Shown here one piece after another: positions 53,267-61,021 of a DNA stretch of 64,000 bases. The notes beneath the pieces are model-generated. The model was given only the letters and a program-made list of their open reading frames with translations. It was not told the origin of the DNA and searched no databases. Origin of the DNA: Candidatus Marispirochaeta associata (GTDB lineage: Bacteria; Spirochaetota; Spirochaetia; JC444; Marispirochaetaceae). The stretch covers positions 1 to 64,000 of the forward strand of contig JWTM01000290.1 of the NCBI GenBank assembly GCA_001749745.1, in the 5' to 3' direction. A program made the position numbers and the translations under genes. Position 1 is the stretch's first letter, and every line of letters begins with the position of its first letter.

Positions 53267-54853
53267 ATGGCCGGAAACCCGCGGCGAATCTATATTCTCG
53301 GCGCCGGAACCATGCAGCTCCCGGCGATTAGGATCGCCCATGAGTTCGGCTGGGAGGTCGTCTGCGCCGACGGAAACGCGGATGCGGTCGGCCGATCCCG
53401 GGTAGACTACTTTGAGCACATCGATCTCAAAGACCGGGACGGAATCGCCGCCTCGGTCTGCCGCTGGCGGAAGGAGCGGGGCTTGGACGGCGTCTTTACC
53501 GCCGGAACCGATTTTTCCGCCGCCGTAGCCTATGCGGCCGAACAGGCCGGTCTCCCCGGGATTCCCTATGCAGCGGCCTGCAGGGCAAGCGATAAGGCCC
53601 TGATGCGGGCGGCTTTCGCAGAAGCAGAAATACCCTCGGCCCGCTTTCGGGTCGTTAAGGGGACGGAGGAAGGGCTCTCTCTTTTGAGCGAAGTGGGTCT
53701 CCCGGCAGTGGTCAAACCGGTGGACAACATGGGCGCCCGGGGTATCCGACGGGTCGACACAGAGGAGGAGTTCTCCCTCGCACTGCGCGAGGCCCTGGAC
53801 TATTCCCGCAGCGCTACGGCGATTGTCGAGGAGTACCTTGAGGGGCCCGAATTCTCCCTGGATGGATTGATCTATCACGGTGAGTTCAGCCTCTGCGGCA
53901 TCGCCGACCGTCATATTCGCTACGCCCCCTATTTTATCGAGGTGGGTCACACCATGCCGAGCGCCTTCGATCCGGAGGAGCAACAGAAGGTGATCGAAGT
54001 CTTCCGCCGCGGTGCCGCGGCCTTAGGGATAGACAACGGGGCGGCTAAGGGGGATATCAAGCTCACTCCGCGGGGTGCGGTGGTGGGGGAGATCGCCGCC
54101 CGCCTCTCCGGCGGCTATATGTCGGGCTGGACCTATCCCCTCTCTTCAGGGGTCGAGGTTACCGCCGGGGCGCTGAAAATCGCCGTCGGCGAGGCTCCCG
54201 GGGAGCTTCAGCCTACAAAACGGCGGGTCTCCGCCGAGCGAGCCTTCTACTCCATACCGGGGGTCCTAGGGCGTATCGACGGCTTCTCTTCCGATGGGGC
54301 GGACGCGGCCTTCCTGACGGTTGCCCCCGGGGATAGGGTCTCTTTTCCCCGGAACAATGTCGAAAAGTGCGGAAACTTCATCTACGCCGCCGATTCCCGG
54401 GAAGCGGCCGCTCATGCGGCGGAATCGGCCTGTCGGAGGGTTTCTCTCTTTCTGGAGCCCGGTCGAAAAGCGACCCTCGACTTTATCCGGGGCGTAAGCT
54501 TTGCCTGGGTTCCCGATGCCTTCGACCGGAGCGACTCCGCTCTGGCAGAGTTTTTATCCTCCTTAGCGGCCGAGCCGGATATTCCGGATATCCGGAAAGA
54601 GGGTTTCCGCTACAGTGCGCCGGAGGGGCTGGAGGCGATCGAGCTTCTCGATTGGCACGGACGCCGCCTGAAGGAGAGTCTCGACCTGTTACACAGGGAG
54701 TTTCCCTCACTACAACCCGACCGGGACGGCAATCTCGGGCTGCCCTTCTGGAACGCCCTTCTTCGCGGCGGCTATCAGGGGGGATGCTGGTATCTCGCGA
54801 CCCTTCGGGCCTATCTTGAAATCGGGAATTTTGGGGAGATGGTGCTGGGATGA
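53267..54853 (+). CDS. ATP-grasp ligase-like protein
   Basis: The 528-residue protein has an N-terminal preATP-grasp fold (RIYILGAGTMQLPAIRIAHEFGWEVVCAD), then the ATP-grasp core (LPAVVKPVDNMGARGIRRVDTEEEF, AIVEEYLEGPEFSLDGLIYHGE, VGEIAARLSGGYMSGWTYPLSSG). It is probably a carboxylate-amine or -thiol ligase of the PurK/carbamoyl-phosphate-synthetase-like type. A ~130-residue C-terminal extension has no recognised domain. The start at 53267 is chosen for AGGAGG 8 bp upstream. In this operon it could attach an amino acid to a sugar or other precursor. Confidence 0.82.
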   Translation: MAGNPRRIYILGAGTMQLPAIRIAHEFGWEVVCADGNADAVGRSRVDYFEHIDLKDRDGIAASVCRWRKERGLDGVFTAGTDFSAAVAYAAEQAGLPGIPYAAACRASDKALMRAAFAEAEIPSARFRVVKGTEEGLSLLSEVGLPAVVKPVDNMGARGIRRVDTEEEFSLALREALDYSRSATAIVEEYLEGPEFSLDGLIYHGEFSLCGIADRHIRYAPYFIEVGHTMPSAFDPEEQQKVIEVFRRGAAALGIDNGAAKGDIKLTPRGAVVGEIAARLSGGYMSGWTYPLSSGVEVTAGALKIAVGEAPGELQPTKRRVSAERAFYSIPGVLGRIDGFSSDGADAAFLTVAPGDRVSFPRNNVEKCGNFIYAADSREAAAHAAESACRRVSLFLEPGRKATLDFIRGVSFAWVPDAFDRSDSALAEFLSSLAAEPDIPDIRKEGFRYSAPEGLEAIELLDWHGRRLKESLDLLHREFPSLQPDRDGNLGLPFWNALLRGGYQGGCWYLATLRAYLEIGNFGEMVLG

Positions 54854-55881
54854 TCAGGCTCTATCGTATACCTTTAATGGCGTTACTCATCGTGATGCTC
54901 CTGCCGGCGGTCTTTCTGTATGGAGAGACCAATGTGATTAGCCTGATAGAGCGTATCGGCGGCGAGCTTCTGTGGGATCCAATTCTCGAGCGGGGTATTG
55001 TCAATCGCGGACGTACCTCGGTGGCATTTCAGGTGGGGATTCCCTATCTTCTCAAGGATTTTGACCGCATCGTCGATATCGATCCGCCGGAACGACGGCC
55101 TGATGGGGCGGTTACCGTTTCGTCCGCAGCCGCGGAGGAGTTTCTGGCCCTCTTTGCGGTCCCCCAGTCGGAGGATGGATTCCGGATTTCCACCATAATT
55201 ATCGATCCCGGACACGGCGGGAAGGATCCGGGTACCATCGGTACCCATGGAAGCGGGGGAGAGAAGCTGGTTCTTCAAGAGAAGCGGCTGGTACTCGATG
55301 TGGCCCGTATGGTTCATGAACGACTCCGCCGGGCCTACCCGGACAAGAATATCCTCCTGACCCGGGACGAAGACCGTTATCTGGCCCTGGAGGAACGAAC
55401 CGAGTTCGCCAACGACATCGAACTGGGTGAACAAGAGGCGATGATCTTCCTTTCGGTGCATGCCAACGCCTCCCTCAACCGTCGGGCGGCGGGTTTCGAG
55501 GTCTGGTATCTGCCTCCCGATTATCGTCGGGAGATTATCGACCCGGAGGAGCTCGAGTCGGAACAGCAGACGGTGGCGCCGATCATCAACTCGATTTTGG
55601 AGGAGGAGTTCAGCATCGAGAGTATCCTCTTGGCCCGGGAGGTGCTGAAGGGGATGGATGCGACGGTGGGTACGGTCAGCGAGAACCGGGGTTTGAAGGA
55701 GGAGTCCTGGTTTGTGGTCCGGAACGCCAAGATGCCGTCGGTGCTGGTAGAGATCGGTTTTGTGACCAATCTGGAGGAGGCGCGGCGGCTCGCGGACGAG
55801 GCGTACTTGCAGAAGATCTCCGACGGAATCTATAATGGCCTTGCCGCCTATATCGCCAATTTCGAAGGCGGCGCCGACTAA
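54850..55881 (+). CDS. N-acetylmuramoyl-L-alanine amidase
   Basis: The 343-residue exported enzyme has a signal peptide (MALLIVMLLPAVFLYG) and an Amidase_3 domain: IIIDPGHGGKDPG (zinc His), EKRLVLDVARMVHERL (Glu), LSVHANASLNRRAAGFEVWYL (His) and SVLVEIGFVTNLEEA (catalytic Glu). It cleaves the stem peptide from peptidoglycan, for cell separation or insertion of flagella through the wall. ATG overlaps the ATP-grasp stop (ATGA). The order amidase, GerMN, flaA is also found in Treponema as I recall. Confidence 0.93.
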   Translation: MIRLYRIPLMALLIVMLLPAVFLYGETNVISLIERIGGELLWDPILERGIVNRGRTSVAFQVGIPYLLKDFDRIVDIDPPERRPDGAVTVSSAAAEEFLALFAVPQSEDGFRISTIIIDPGHGGKDPGTIGTHGSGGEKLVLQEKRLVLDVARMVHERLRRAYPDKNILLTRDEDRYLALEERTEFANDIELGEQEAMIFLSVHANASLNRRAAGFEVWYLPPDYRREIIDPEELESEQQTVAPIINSILEEEFSIESILLAREVLKGMDATVGTVSENRGLKEESWFVVRNAKMPSVLVEIGFVTNLEEARRLADEAYLQKISDGIYNGLAAYIANFEGGAD

Positions 55882-55904
55882 GGTGTCTGAACCAAGGAGC
55901 AGCA

Positions 55905-56393
55905 GTGACGAAACTGACGAAACTCAAGCCAGCCGATCGATTAACCCTGATCTTCGGTTTGCTTATCCTCATACTTTTTCTCTCTTCATTGACCTTCTAC
56001 CTCTTTAGAACTCCCAAACAGCTGCAACGGCGCTTCCTGTTTCCCTCCGAGACCGGATTGAGTATTAGCGGCGAGATCCGCCCGGTCCCCCGATCCCGGG
56101 ATCTGGAGACTGAGATTGCGGCCTACGTCAAGGAGCTGCTTTTAGGCCCTTCCGAGCTTAGAATGGGTGATCTTTTTCCCGAAGGAACCCGGCTCAACCA
56201 GCTAAAACTCCTCGATAAGACCCTTTATGTCGACTTTAGCAAGGAATTAGTATTCAATCTGGAGAATCATCCCGTGAGCCTAGTTGAGATTAAGGGCCTC
56301 GTGGTCGACAATCTAACTATGAATTACCCACGTATCGAGAGCGTGGTGATTACCGTCAACGGAGTTGAGCCGGAATTCGAGATCAAGGAGTAG
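55905..56393 (+). CDS. GerMN-domain protein
   Basis: The 162-residue membrane-anchored protein has one N-terminal membrane segment (LIFGLLILILFLSSLTFYLF) and a GerMN domain: AAYVKELLLGPSE, LFPEGTRLNQLKLLDKTLYVDFSKEL and IKGLVVDNLTMNYPRIESVVITVNG. GerMN domains occur in envelope proteins and are often next to amidases. GTG 55905 has GGAG upstream. It is 23 bp behind the amidase and probably works with it at the cell wall. Confidence 0.88.
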   Translation: MTKLTKLKPADRLTLIFGLLILILFLSSLTFYLFRTPKQLQRRFLFPSETGLSISGEIRPVPRSRDLETEIAAYVKELLLGPSELRMGDLFPEGTRLNQLKLLDKTLYVDFSKELVFNLENHPVSLVEIKGLVVDNLTMNYPRIESVVITVNGVEPEFEIKE

Positions 56394-56444
56394 AACTGAT
56401 GCGGGAATCTTTCTTTGGAAAAAGGGTAAAAAAAAGAAAAATCG

Positions 56445-56472
56445 TTGACAAAAATGTATGGGTACGTATAAT
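56445..56472 (+). promoter_or_regulatory. Consensus sigma-70 promoter of flaA
   Basis: TTGACA (56445-56450), 16 bp and TATAAT (56467-56472): both hexamers are perfect. An A-rich stretch directly upstream could act as an UP element. Confidence 0.9.
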
Positions 56473-56513
56473 TTTAGTTGGCGAATGCAATTAATGTGAG
56501 AAAGGAGCAATAA

Positions 56514-57500
56514 ATGAAACGGTTTGCAATCCTTCTTTGTGTACTTCTGGTAGTTTCCGGGGCTATGATCTCCGCAGAAGAATCTGTGTTAATAGATTTT
56601 GCGGCTCTTACGGCCGATGTGGATCTGGACGGAGACGGAACTCCCGACAACGATGAGGCAACTCTGATCGACTTTAGCGATAAAGCCGGTACCAGCTTCA
56701 CCGATGAAGAAAAATCTCAGATGCAGACATCCCTGGCTATCGAGAACTGGAATGTTCAGTTAGCAAGTTCTTCCCGGACGGTAACCAACCAGCGTTACTC
56801 CATGACCCGGCAGGCTCCGGTCAAGGAGACCGCTCGTCGATACGCCGGTGAAACCATTATGGGCGTGCGGGTGCACTTCCCCGTAGAGTCCTACAACTCG
56901 TTCGCGCTAATCAAACCGCCGTTCGAGATCCCCGCCTATTACACCCCCGAAGAGCCCGATAAGTTCAACGGAATCGGGGTTATCAAGAATGTGGGTGTAA
57001 TCAAAAGCGTCTCTATGAACGTTTTAGGTAAGAATTTCCCCCACCGTATCGGTCTGATCATGAAGGATCAGAACAATATGGAAGAGACCATCATCATCAA
57101 CAACCTTGAGTTCGATGGCTGGAAAACCCTTACTTGGAACAATCCCAACTATATTGATGAGGTCCGGAACCGGGAAATCGAGAAGTTCCCCCTCTATCCC
57201 AAGACCGCACCCAACTACAAGCTGATCGGAATCGTCGTGTTCCGCGACGCTATGCACGAGGGCGGCGACTTCGTAACCTACATCAAGGACATCAGCATGA
57301 CCTATGACCTGGCTGTGCTGTCTCTCGAGTCCGATGTGGATGACGAAGAGATCTGGGGAATCCTCGAGCAGCGTGAAGAGGCCCGCCGGACCGCAGAGTT
57401 CGAGCGTCTCGGTAACCTGCAGGTCCTGCAGTACCTGGAAGCACAGAAGATGCATCAGGACGTAGAGCCCGAAGCTGAGGCAGACGCCGCAACTGAGTAG
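56514..57500 (+). CDS. flaA: Flagellar filament outer-layer protein FlaA
   Basis: The 328-residue sheath protein has a signal peptide (ILLCVLLVVSGAMISAEE). Conserved FlaA blocks are SVLIDFAAL, SLAIENWNVQLASSSRT, GVRVHFPVESYNSFALIKPPFEIPAY, VIKNVGVIKSVSMNVLGKNFPHRI, WKTLTWNNPNYIDEVRNREI and DAMHEGGDFVTYIKDISMTYDLAVL. It resembles the main Treponema FlaA more than the two copies at 7.6-9.1 kb. An Asp-rich loop DLDGDGTPDNDE near the N-terminus looks like a calcium site. AAAGGAG precedes the ATG, a consensus promoter lies upstream and a terminator downstream, so it forms a single-gene unit. Confidence 0.95.
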   Translation: MKRFAILLCVLLVVSGAMISAEESVLIDFAALTADVDLDGDGTPDNDEATLIDFSDKAGTSFTDEEKSQMQTSLAIENWNVQLASSSRTVTNQRYSMTRQAPVKETARRYAGETIMGVRVHFPVESYNSFALIKPPFEIPAYYTPEEPDKFNGIGVIKNVGVIKSVSMNVLGKNFPHRIGLIMKDQNNMEETIIINNLEFDGWKTLTWNNPNYIDEVRNREIEKFPLYPKTAPNYKLIGIVVFRDAMHEGGDFVTYIKDISMTYDLAVLSLESDVDDEEIWGILEQREEARRTAEFERLGNLQVLQYLEAQKMHQDVEPEAEADAATE

Positions 57501-57535
57501 GCTCACTCCTGCCCCTTGATCCGTAAGACGATATT

Positions 57536-57565
57536 GCCCCGAGGTTTAGGCCTCGGGGCTTTTTT
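57536..57565 (+). terminator. Intrinsic terminator of flaA
   Basis: GCCCCGAGG (57536-57544) pairs with CCTCGGGGC (57551-57559) around a 6-nt loop, followed by six T. The IS begins only a few bases beyond it. Confidence 0.9.
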
Positions 57566-57569
57566 GGGT

Positions 57570-58807
57570 TAGTGTCCTCGATCCTGAGGATATTTTATGC
57601 CTTAGCATAGTTAGGCAACTCTTCTGTAGATTTCTTAAGAGGAGTTGATATACCTCTCAACCACACTTCTATATCCAGGTACTTATCCCTTCTTATCCTG
57701 CTTAAGAATCGGCGTTGGGTGAAGAAAGTCTTTTTTTCTCGTTGAATCGAGGCCAGTGCTATCCCGGCCTTCTCCGCATGCGTACAGCGTTGCCCTTTCT
57801 TGTCCCGGATTCGAAAAGGCTTGTAGTAGTTATGGTAGGCTCGATAGATTGCGAGCCGCTCCATCTGATTAACCACATTCCTCCCAAACTGTACGGTCTC
57901 CCTCGTATGTTCAGCCAGGTCCTTACGGATCTCTCGGTCTAAATAGTTTGCACTGAATAGCTGGTTGGATACTGTCCGCGGTAGGGTCGAACTGCAGCGT
58001 ACATGCTCGATGTGAGCTTTATCATCATGAGTGAGGTCGCTAATTACCCACTGATAGCTCTGATGATGGTCGGTGAAGAGTCGAACGCCTGTTCTTCCAG
58101 ATTGATCCAAAAGGATAAGGAGTATGTGCATCAATCGTTTAAAAGATTTATAAATCGTTACTCTACCATCAATAAATTGTGCCTGGAGTTTCTCATTGCG
58201 TCTCTTCTGATAGGGAGTCATACGACCTTTTCGTCTCAGATGAGCATAGTCTGTAACTAACCAGAACTGGGATTCCTTCCCAGCCAGTAGCTGGATGTTA
58301 TTCGGAAAGTATTGAGAAACCGCAAAGCTTTCGAAACCGTCTGCAACGAGATCTTCCGTTAAAGAGAGCTCTCCTAAGAGAGTACTGTGTAGTACCAGCG
58401 ATTGCCGGGCCAGGCGTGAGATCCTGTTAGTGATACAATTAGGCGAAGTCTTTAGAATCCGTCCCATATCTCGAATCCCTGAAGAGGAGATTAACAGTGA
58501 GAAGAGGTCACGGTAAGGGATATGGCGCTTTACACCATAGTCAAGACTAAAGGTTTGAGACGAGAATTGATGTCCACACTGTTTACAGCGAAAGCGTTGT
58601 ATACGACCACCAACTTTAGATAGATAATGACCATTACAGACATACCACGTACGATCTTTCGGCACAGAAAGGTGGTAATCGCACTCTGAATGTGGACAGA
58701 ACGGGGGGATAAGCATAGCAAACTCCTCTTAGTTAAGACGGTCTTTACTTTAATTAGAGGTGTTGAAAGGAGTTTGCTTCAAACTATCCTCAGGATTGAG
58801 GACACTA
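57570..58807 (-). mobile_element. Complete insertion sequence
   Basis: The ~1.24-kb element is bounded by 23-bp inverted repeats (57570-57592 and 58785-58807) that match at 22 positions. Each repeat contains a perfect 11-bp palindrome ATCCTGAGGAT or its complement. It holds one leftward transposase gene. TA flanks GTGTCC at both ends, so a TA target duplication is possible; no longer duplication is seen. It sits between the flaA terminator and the stop codon of an outer-membrane gene. Confidence 0.9.
57595..58716 (-). CDS. IS transposase, zinc-ribbon DDE type
   Basis: The 373-residue enzyme has an N-terminal zinc ribbon (FCPHSECDYH and FRCKQCGHQF), a helix-turn-helix-like segment (GIRDMGRILKTSPNCITNRI), and probable DDE residues in LVADGFESFAV (Asp), RLFTDHHQSYQW (Asp) and RNVVNQMERLAIYRAYHNYY (Glu). 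The gene appears intact, so the element may still move. It is homologous to the partial copy at the window start but clearly diverged. The family is uncertain; IS1/IS1595-like is a guess from the zinc ribbon. Confidence 0.88.
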   Translation of the reverse strand: MLIPPFCPHSECDYHLSVPKDRTWYVCNGHYLSKVGGRIQRFRCKQCGHQFSSQTFSLDYGVKRHIPYRDLFSLLISSSGIRDMGRILKTSPNCITNRISRLARQSLVLHSTLLGELSLTEDLVADGFESFAVSQYFPNNIQLLAGKESQFWLVTDYAHLRRKGRMTPYQKRRNEKLQAQFIDGRVTIYKSFKRLMHILLILLDQSGRTGVRLFTDHHQSYQWVISDLTHDDKAHIEHVRCSSTLPRTVSNQLFSANYLDREIRKDLAEHTRETVQFGRNVVNQMERLAIYRAYHNYYKPFRIRDKKGQRCTHAEKAGIALASIQREKKTFFTQRRFLSRIRRDKYLDIEVWLRGISTPLKKSTEELPNYAKA

Positions 58808-59674
58808 TCAAAGGCTATAGGTTACACCGGTTTTCAGACTAAACAAATAACTCCCAAGCCCCGACTCCGGTAGCTCCATGAAGGTATCCTCCACATCGCC
58901 GAAGGTGTAGACCGTGCTGTCCAGATCGATAAAGAAGCCGATGGCGCCGCTGGTTTGGTAGTCGAGTTTTGTGCCGAGGACCAGGGAGTTCAAGGTGTGT
59001 TCTACCGTGGCCGCGGTCTCGATGAACGAGAGAACCTGTGTCTGGTAGGCGAATTTGAGCTCTATCCGATAGGGACGATTCTTCTGAAAGATATCTGTGG
59101 TGAAGGCGTAGGTGGTCAGCTCGTTGACCTGCTCCCCCGAGTTGGTCTTTTCAGTGTAAGTCTTGGTCTCTAAGGAGGTTTCGCAGATGGCGTTGGGTAC
59201 GTAGAATCCGACGCCTACGAGACTATTTTCCTGAAGGTAGTCGCCCTTCTTGATGAGGCGACCGCCGATGCTGGAATCGGCCTCGAGTCTGGCGAAGATC
59301 AGGCCCGGTATGTCGAGCCGTATCGCGGTCGAGATTCCGGGTTTCAACAGGGTTTCCCAATCATTGAAAACGCCGAAGTAGGGTCCGGCGGAGAGTTGGA
59401 AGTTCTCGATCCGATAGGTAAGGCTCGAATAGGCGATGTAACGAAGGATAGGATCATACTCGACGCCGCCTTCGATCGAGAGCTCTTCACTCACATCGGT
59501 GCTGCCGAAGAGCGAGACTCCGTAGAGGTAGTCGGTACCGGTTACCTCGGTATCGCTCTTTTTGCGTTCCGGCGAGAGAATCAAATTGCTCAGATCGACT
59601 GCGAGGCCGAAATCGGTCCCAAAGAGGCTGATACTCAAACTTGCTGCACCTAGGACGAAAAGGATACGTCTCAT
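58808..59674 (-). CDS. Outer-membrane beta-barrel-like protein
   Basis: The 288-residue exported protein has a signal peptide (ILFVLGAASLSISLFG) and many amphipathic strands (EELSIEGGVEYDPILRYIAYSSLTYRI, RIELKFAYQTQVL, AIGFFIDLDSTVYTFG). Barrel topology is likely; function is unknown. The stop codon lies directly outside the IS terminus. The coding part looks whole, but the IS has replaced whatever followed. ATG follows the stop of the upstream barrel gene without a gap (TAAATG), so the two are coupled. Confidence 0.72.
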   Translation of the reverse strand: MRRILFVLGAASLSISLFGTDFGLAVDLSNLILSPERKKSDTEVTGTDYLYGVSLFGSTDVSEELSIEGGVEYDPILRYIAYSSLTYRIENFQLSAGPYFGVFNDWETLLKPGISTAIRLDIPGLIFARLEADSSIGGRLIKKGDYLQENSLVGVGFYVPNAICETSLETKTYTEKTNSGEQVNELTTYAFTTDIFQKNRPYRIELKFAYQTQVLSFIETAATVEHTLNSLVLGTKLDYQTSGAIGFFIDLDSTVYTFGDVEDTFMELPESGLGSYLFSLKTGVTYSL

Positions 59675-60832
59675 TTAGAACTCCGCACGGACGCCGATGA
59701 AGGCGTCGAACATTTTTGCTGGATCCGAGGTCTCCGTGGCGTTCCAGTTAAATTTAAGATTCCAGACCGCTCCCTCGGTAATGAAGCTGATATAGGGCGA
59801 GACGATACCGTCGAAATCGGAATCGTCGCTGTAGATAATGGTTCCTTCCAGTCCGCCGGCCATGGGAGTCTCTTCTGGTTTTCCGAATTGGAGATTGATG
59901 TTGGTATGCATGTCGCCTTCCTCACCGGTCACTTCGGTAATCAAGGCTTTATAGTATGACGGATGGGAGAAGTAGGTAAATATCAGGCTCCCGATGCCGA
60001 AATTGATTCGCGGCTCAAAGAGGAAATAGAAGAGGCCGATATCGAGGTCGTCCTCTCCCGGGGCCAGCCGGGGTATACCGACTTGAGCGAAGAACTCACC
60101 CCGCTCTTCGGCAAAGAGGCCGATCAGGATACCCCCGCGATAGAGGCCGTAGTCGCCGAAGGGGTAGCTCCCGCCGGCAAAGGTCTCGAGTTTGAAGCTC
60201 TCTTTATCCACGCTCCAGCGGATGTCGCTCGAGAACTCTCCCCGGCCGAGATAGTTATCCTGGTAGGTATAGATTCCGAGCTGGTTCCAGGGGCGGCCGA
60301 AATCGGTTTCCAGCTTCAATCCAGTTCCGTTAACGGTGTAGAGTCCGTCGTAGACTACACCGGTCGGAAAATAGAGGTAGCCCCGCAGGCGGCTCGCCAC
60401 CTGGCTGGAGCCGTAATAGTCGGGGAAGATATCGCCGTTGGCGAAGGTATCGTTCTCTCCGATGAAGTAGGAGATGTTAATCGGCCGATTAAAGGCTTCG
60501 CGGACAACCACCTCGGCTCCCTGAAGGAAGAGATAGGGCGCCTCGTTCAGATAGGCAGCTACTTCAGGGGCGGTGGCGGTCGCGGTATCCAGCTCTTCTC
60601 GCGGGGCGCCGAGCTGGTTGCTTTCGATCCCGAGACTCAGAGAGCCGCCGAGCTTGTAGCCGCCCTCGATATCTATCTCAATGTCTCCCAGGGTATCGAG
60701 GACGAGGCTCTCATTCTCGACATAGGCTCTGGTTATGAGTTCCAGTTCCGGAACGGTGATATCCGCTGCCGAGAGCGGTACAGTTGTGATTAAAATCAGG
60801 AGTATCAAACCCCAGGTGCGGCCGTAACGCAT
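59675..60832 (-). CDS. Outer-membrane beta-barrel-like protein, first gene of pair
   Basis: The 385-residue exported protein (signal GLILLILITTVPLSAA) has strand-rich sequence with a C-terminal Phe (FIGVRAEF), the usual barrel-assembly signal. Recurrent aromatic strand ends (LRGYLYFPTGVVYDGLY, IGLFYFLFEPRINFGI) fit a large barrel. ATG 60832 is preceded by GAGGGGG; the longer frame is not needed. It is divergent from cheA. Ligand or pore role is unknown. Confidence 0.75.
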   Translation of the reverse strand: MRYGRTWGLILLILITTVPLSAADITVPELELITRAYVENESLVLDTLGDIEIDIEGGYKLGGSLSLGIESNQLGAPREELDTATATAPEVAAYLNEAPYLFLQGAEVVVREAFNRPINISYFIGENDTFANGDIFPDYYGSSQVASRLRGYLYFPTGVVYDGLYTVNGTGLKLETDFGRPWNQLGIYTYQDNYLGRGEFSSDIRWSVDKESFKLETFAGGSYPFGDYGLYRGGILIGLFAEERGEFFAQVGIPRLAPGEDDLDIGLFYFLFEPRINFGIGSLIFTYFSHPSYYKALITEVTGEEGDMHTNINLQFGKPEETPMAGGLEGTIIYSDDSDFDGIVSPYISFITEGAVWNLKFNWNATETSDPAKMFDAFIGVRAEF

Positions 60833-60851
60833 GCGTCCCCCTCGTACACTC

Positions 60852-60870
60852 AACAAGTGTATACCTTGTT
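60852..60870 (-). promoter_or_regulatory. Inverted repeat upstream of the barrel-gene pair
   Basis: AACAAG (60852-60857) and CTTGTT (60865-60870) flank TGTATAC, 20 bp upstream of the start codon. On the minus strand the centre contains TATACA, a possible -10 box, so this may be an operator overlapping the promoter. Confidence 0.4.
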
Positions 60871-61021
60871 CTCTAAAATGACACTATCTCTTTTTATTAT
60901 CGAGCTTTCGGGAGTGGGACTGTACCCGATTCAGTGGGGAATGCGATGACGGGCAGGAAACTCAAATATCTCAAAATCACGCTTGACTTAAGTCTCCTTA
61001 TATATAAAGATTAATTCCAAG

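Noticed and set aside
1..58807. The two IS copies as ends of one composite transposon
   Set aside because: The transposases are clearly diverged, the 57 kb between them is mostly core genes, and the ends differ, so independent insertions are more likely.
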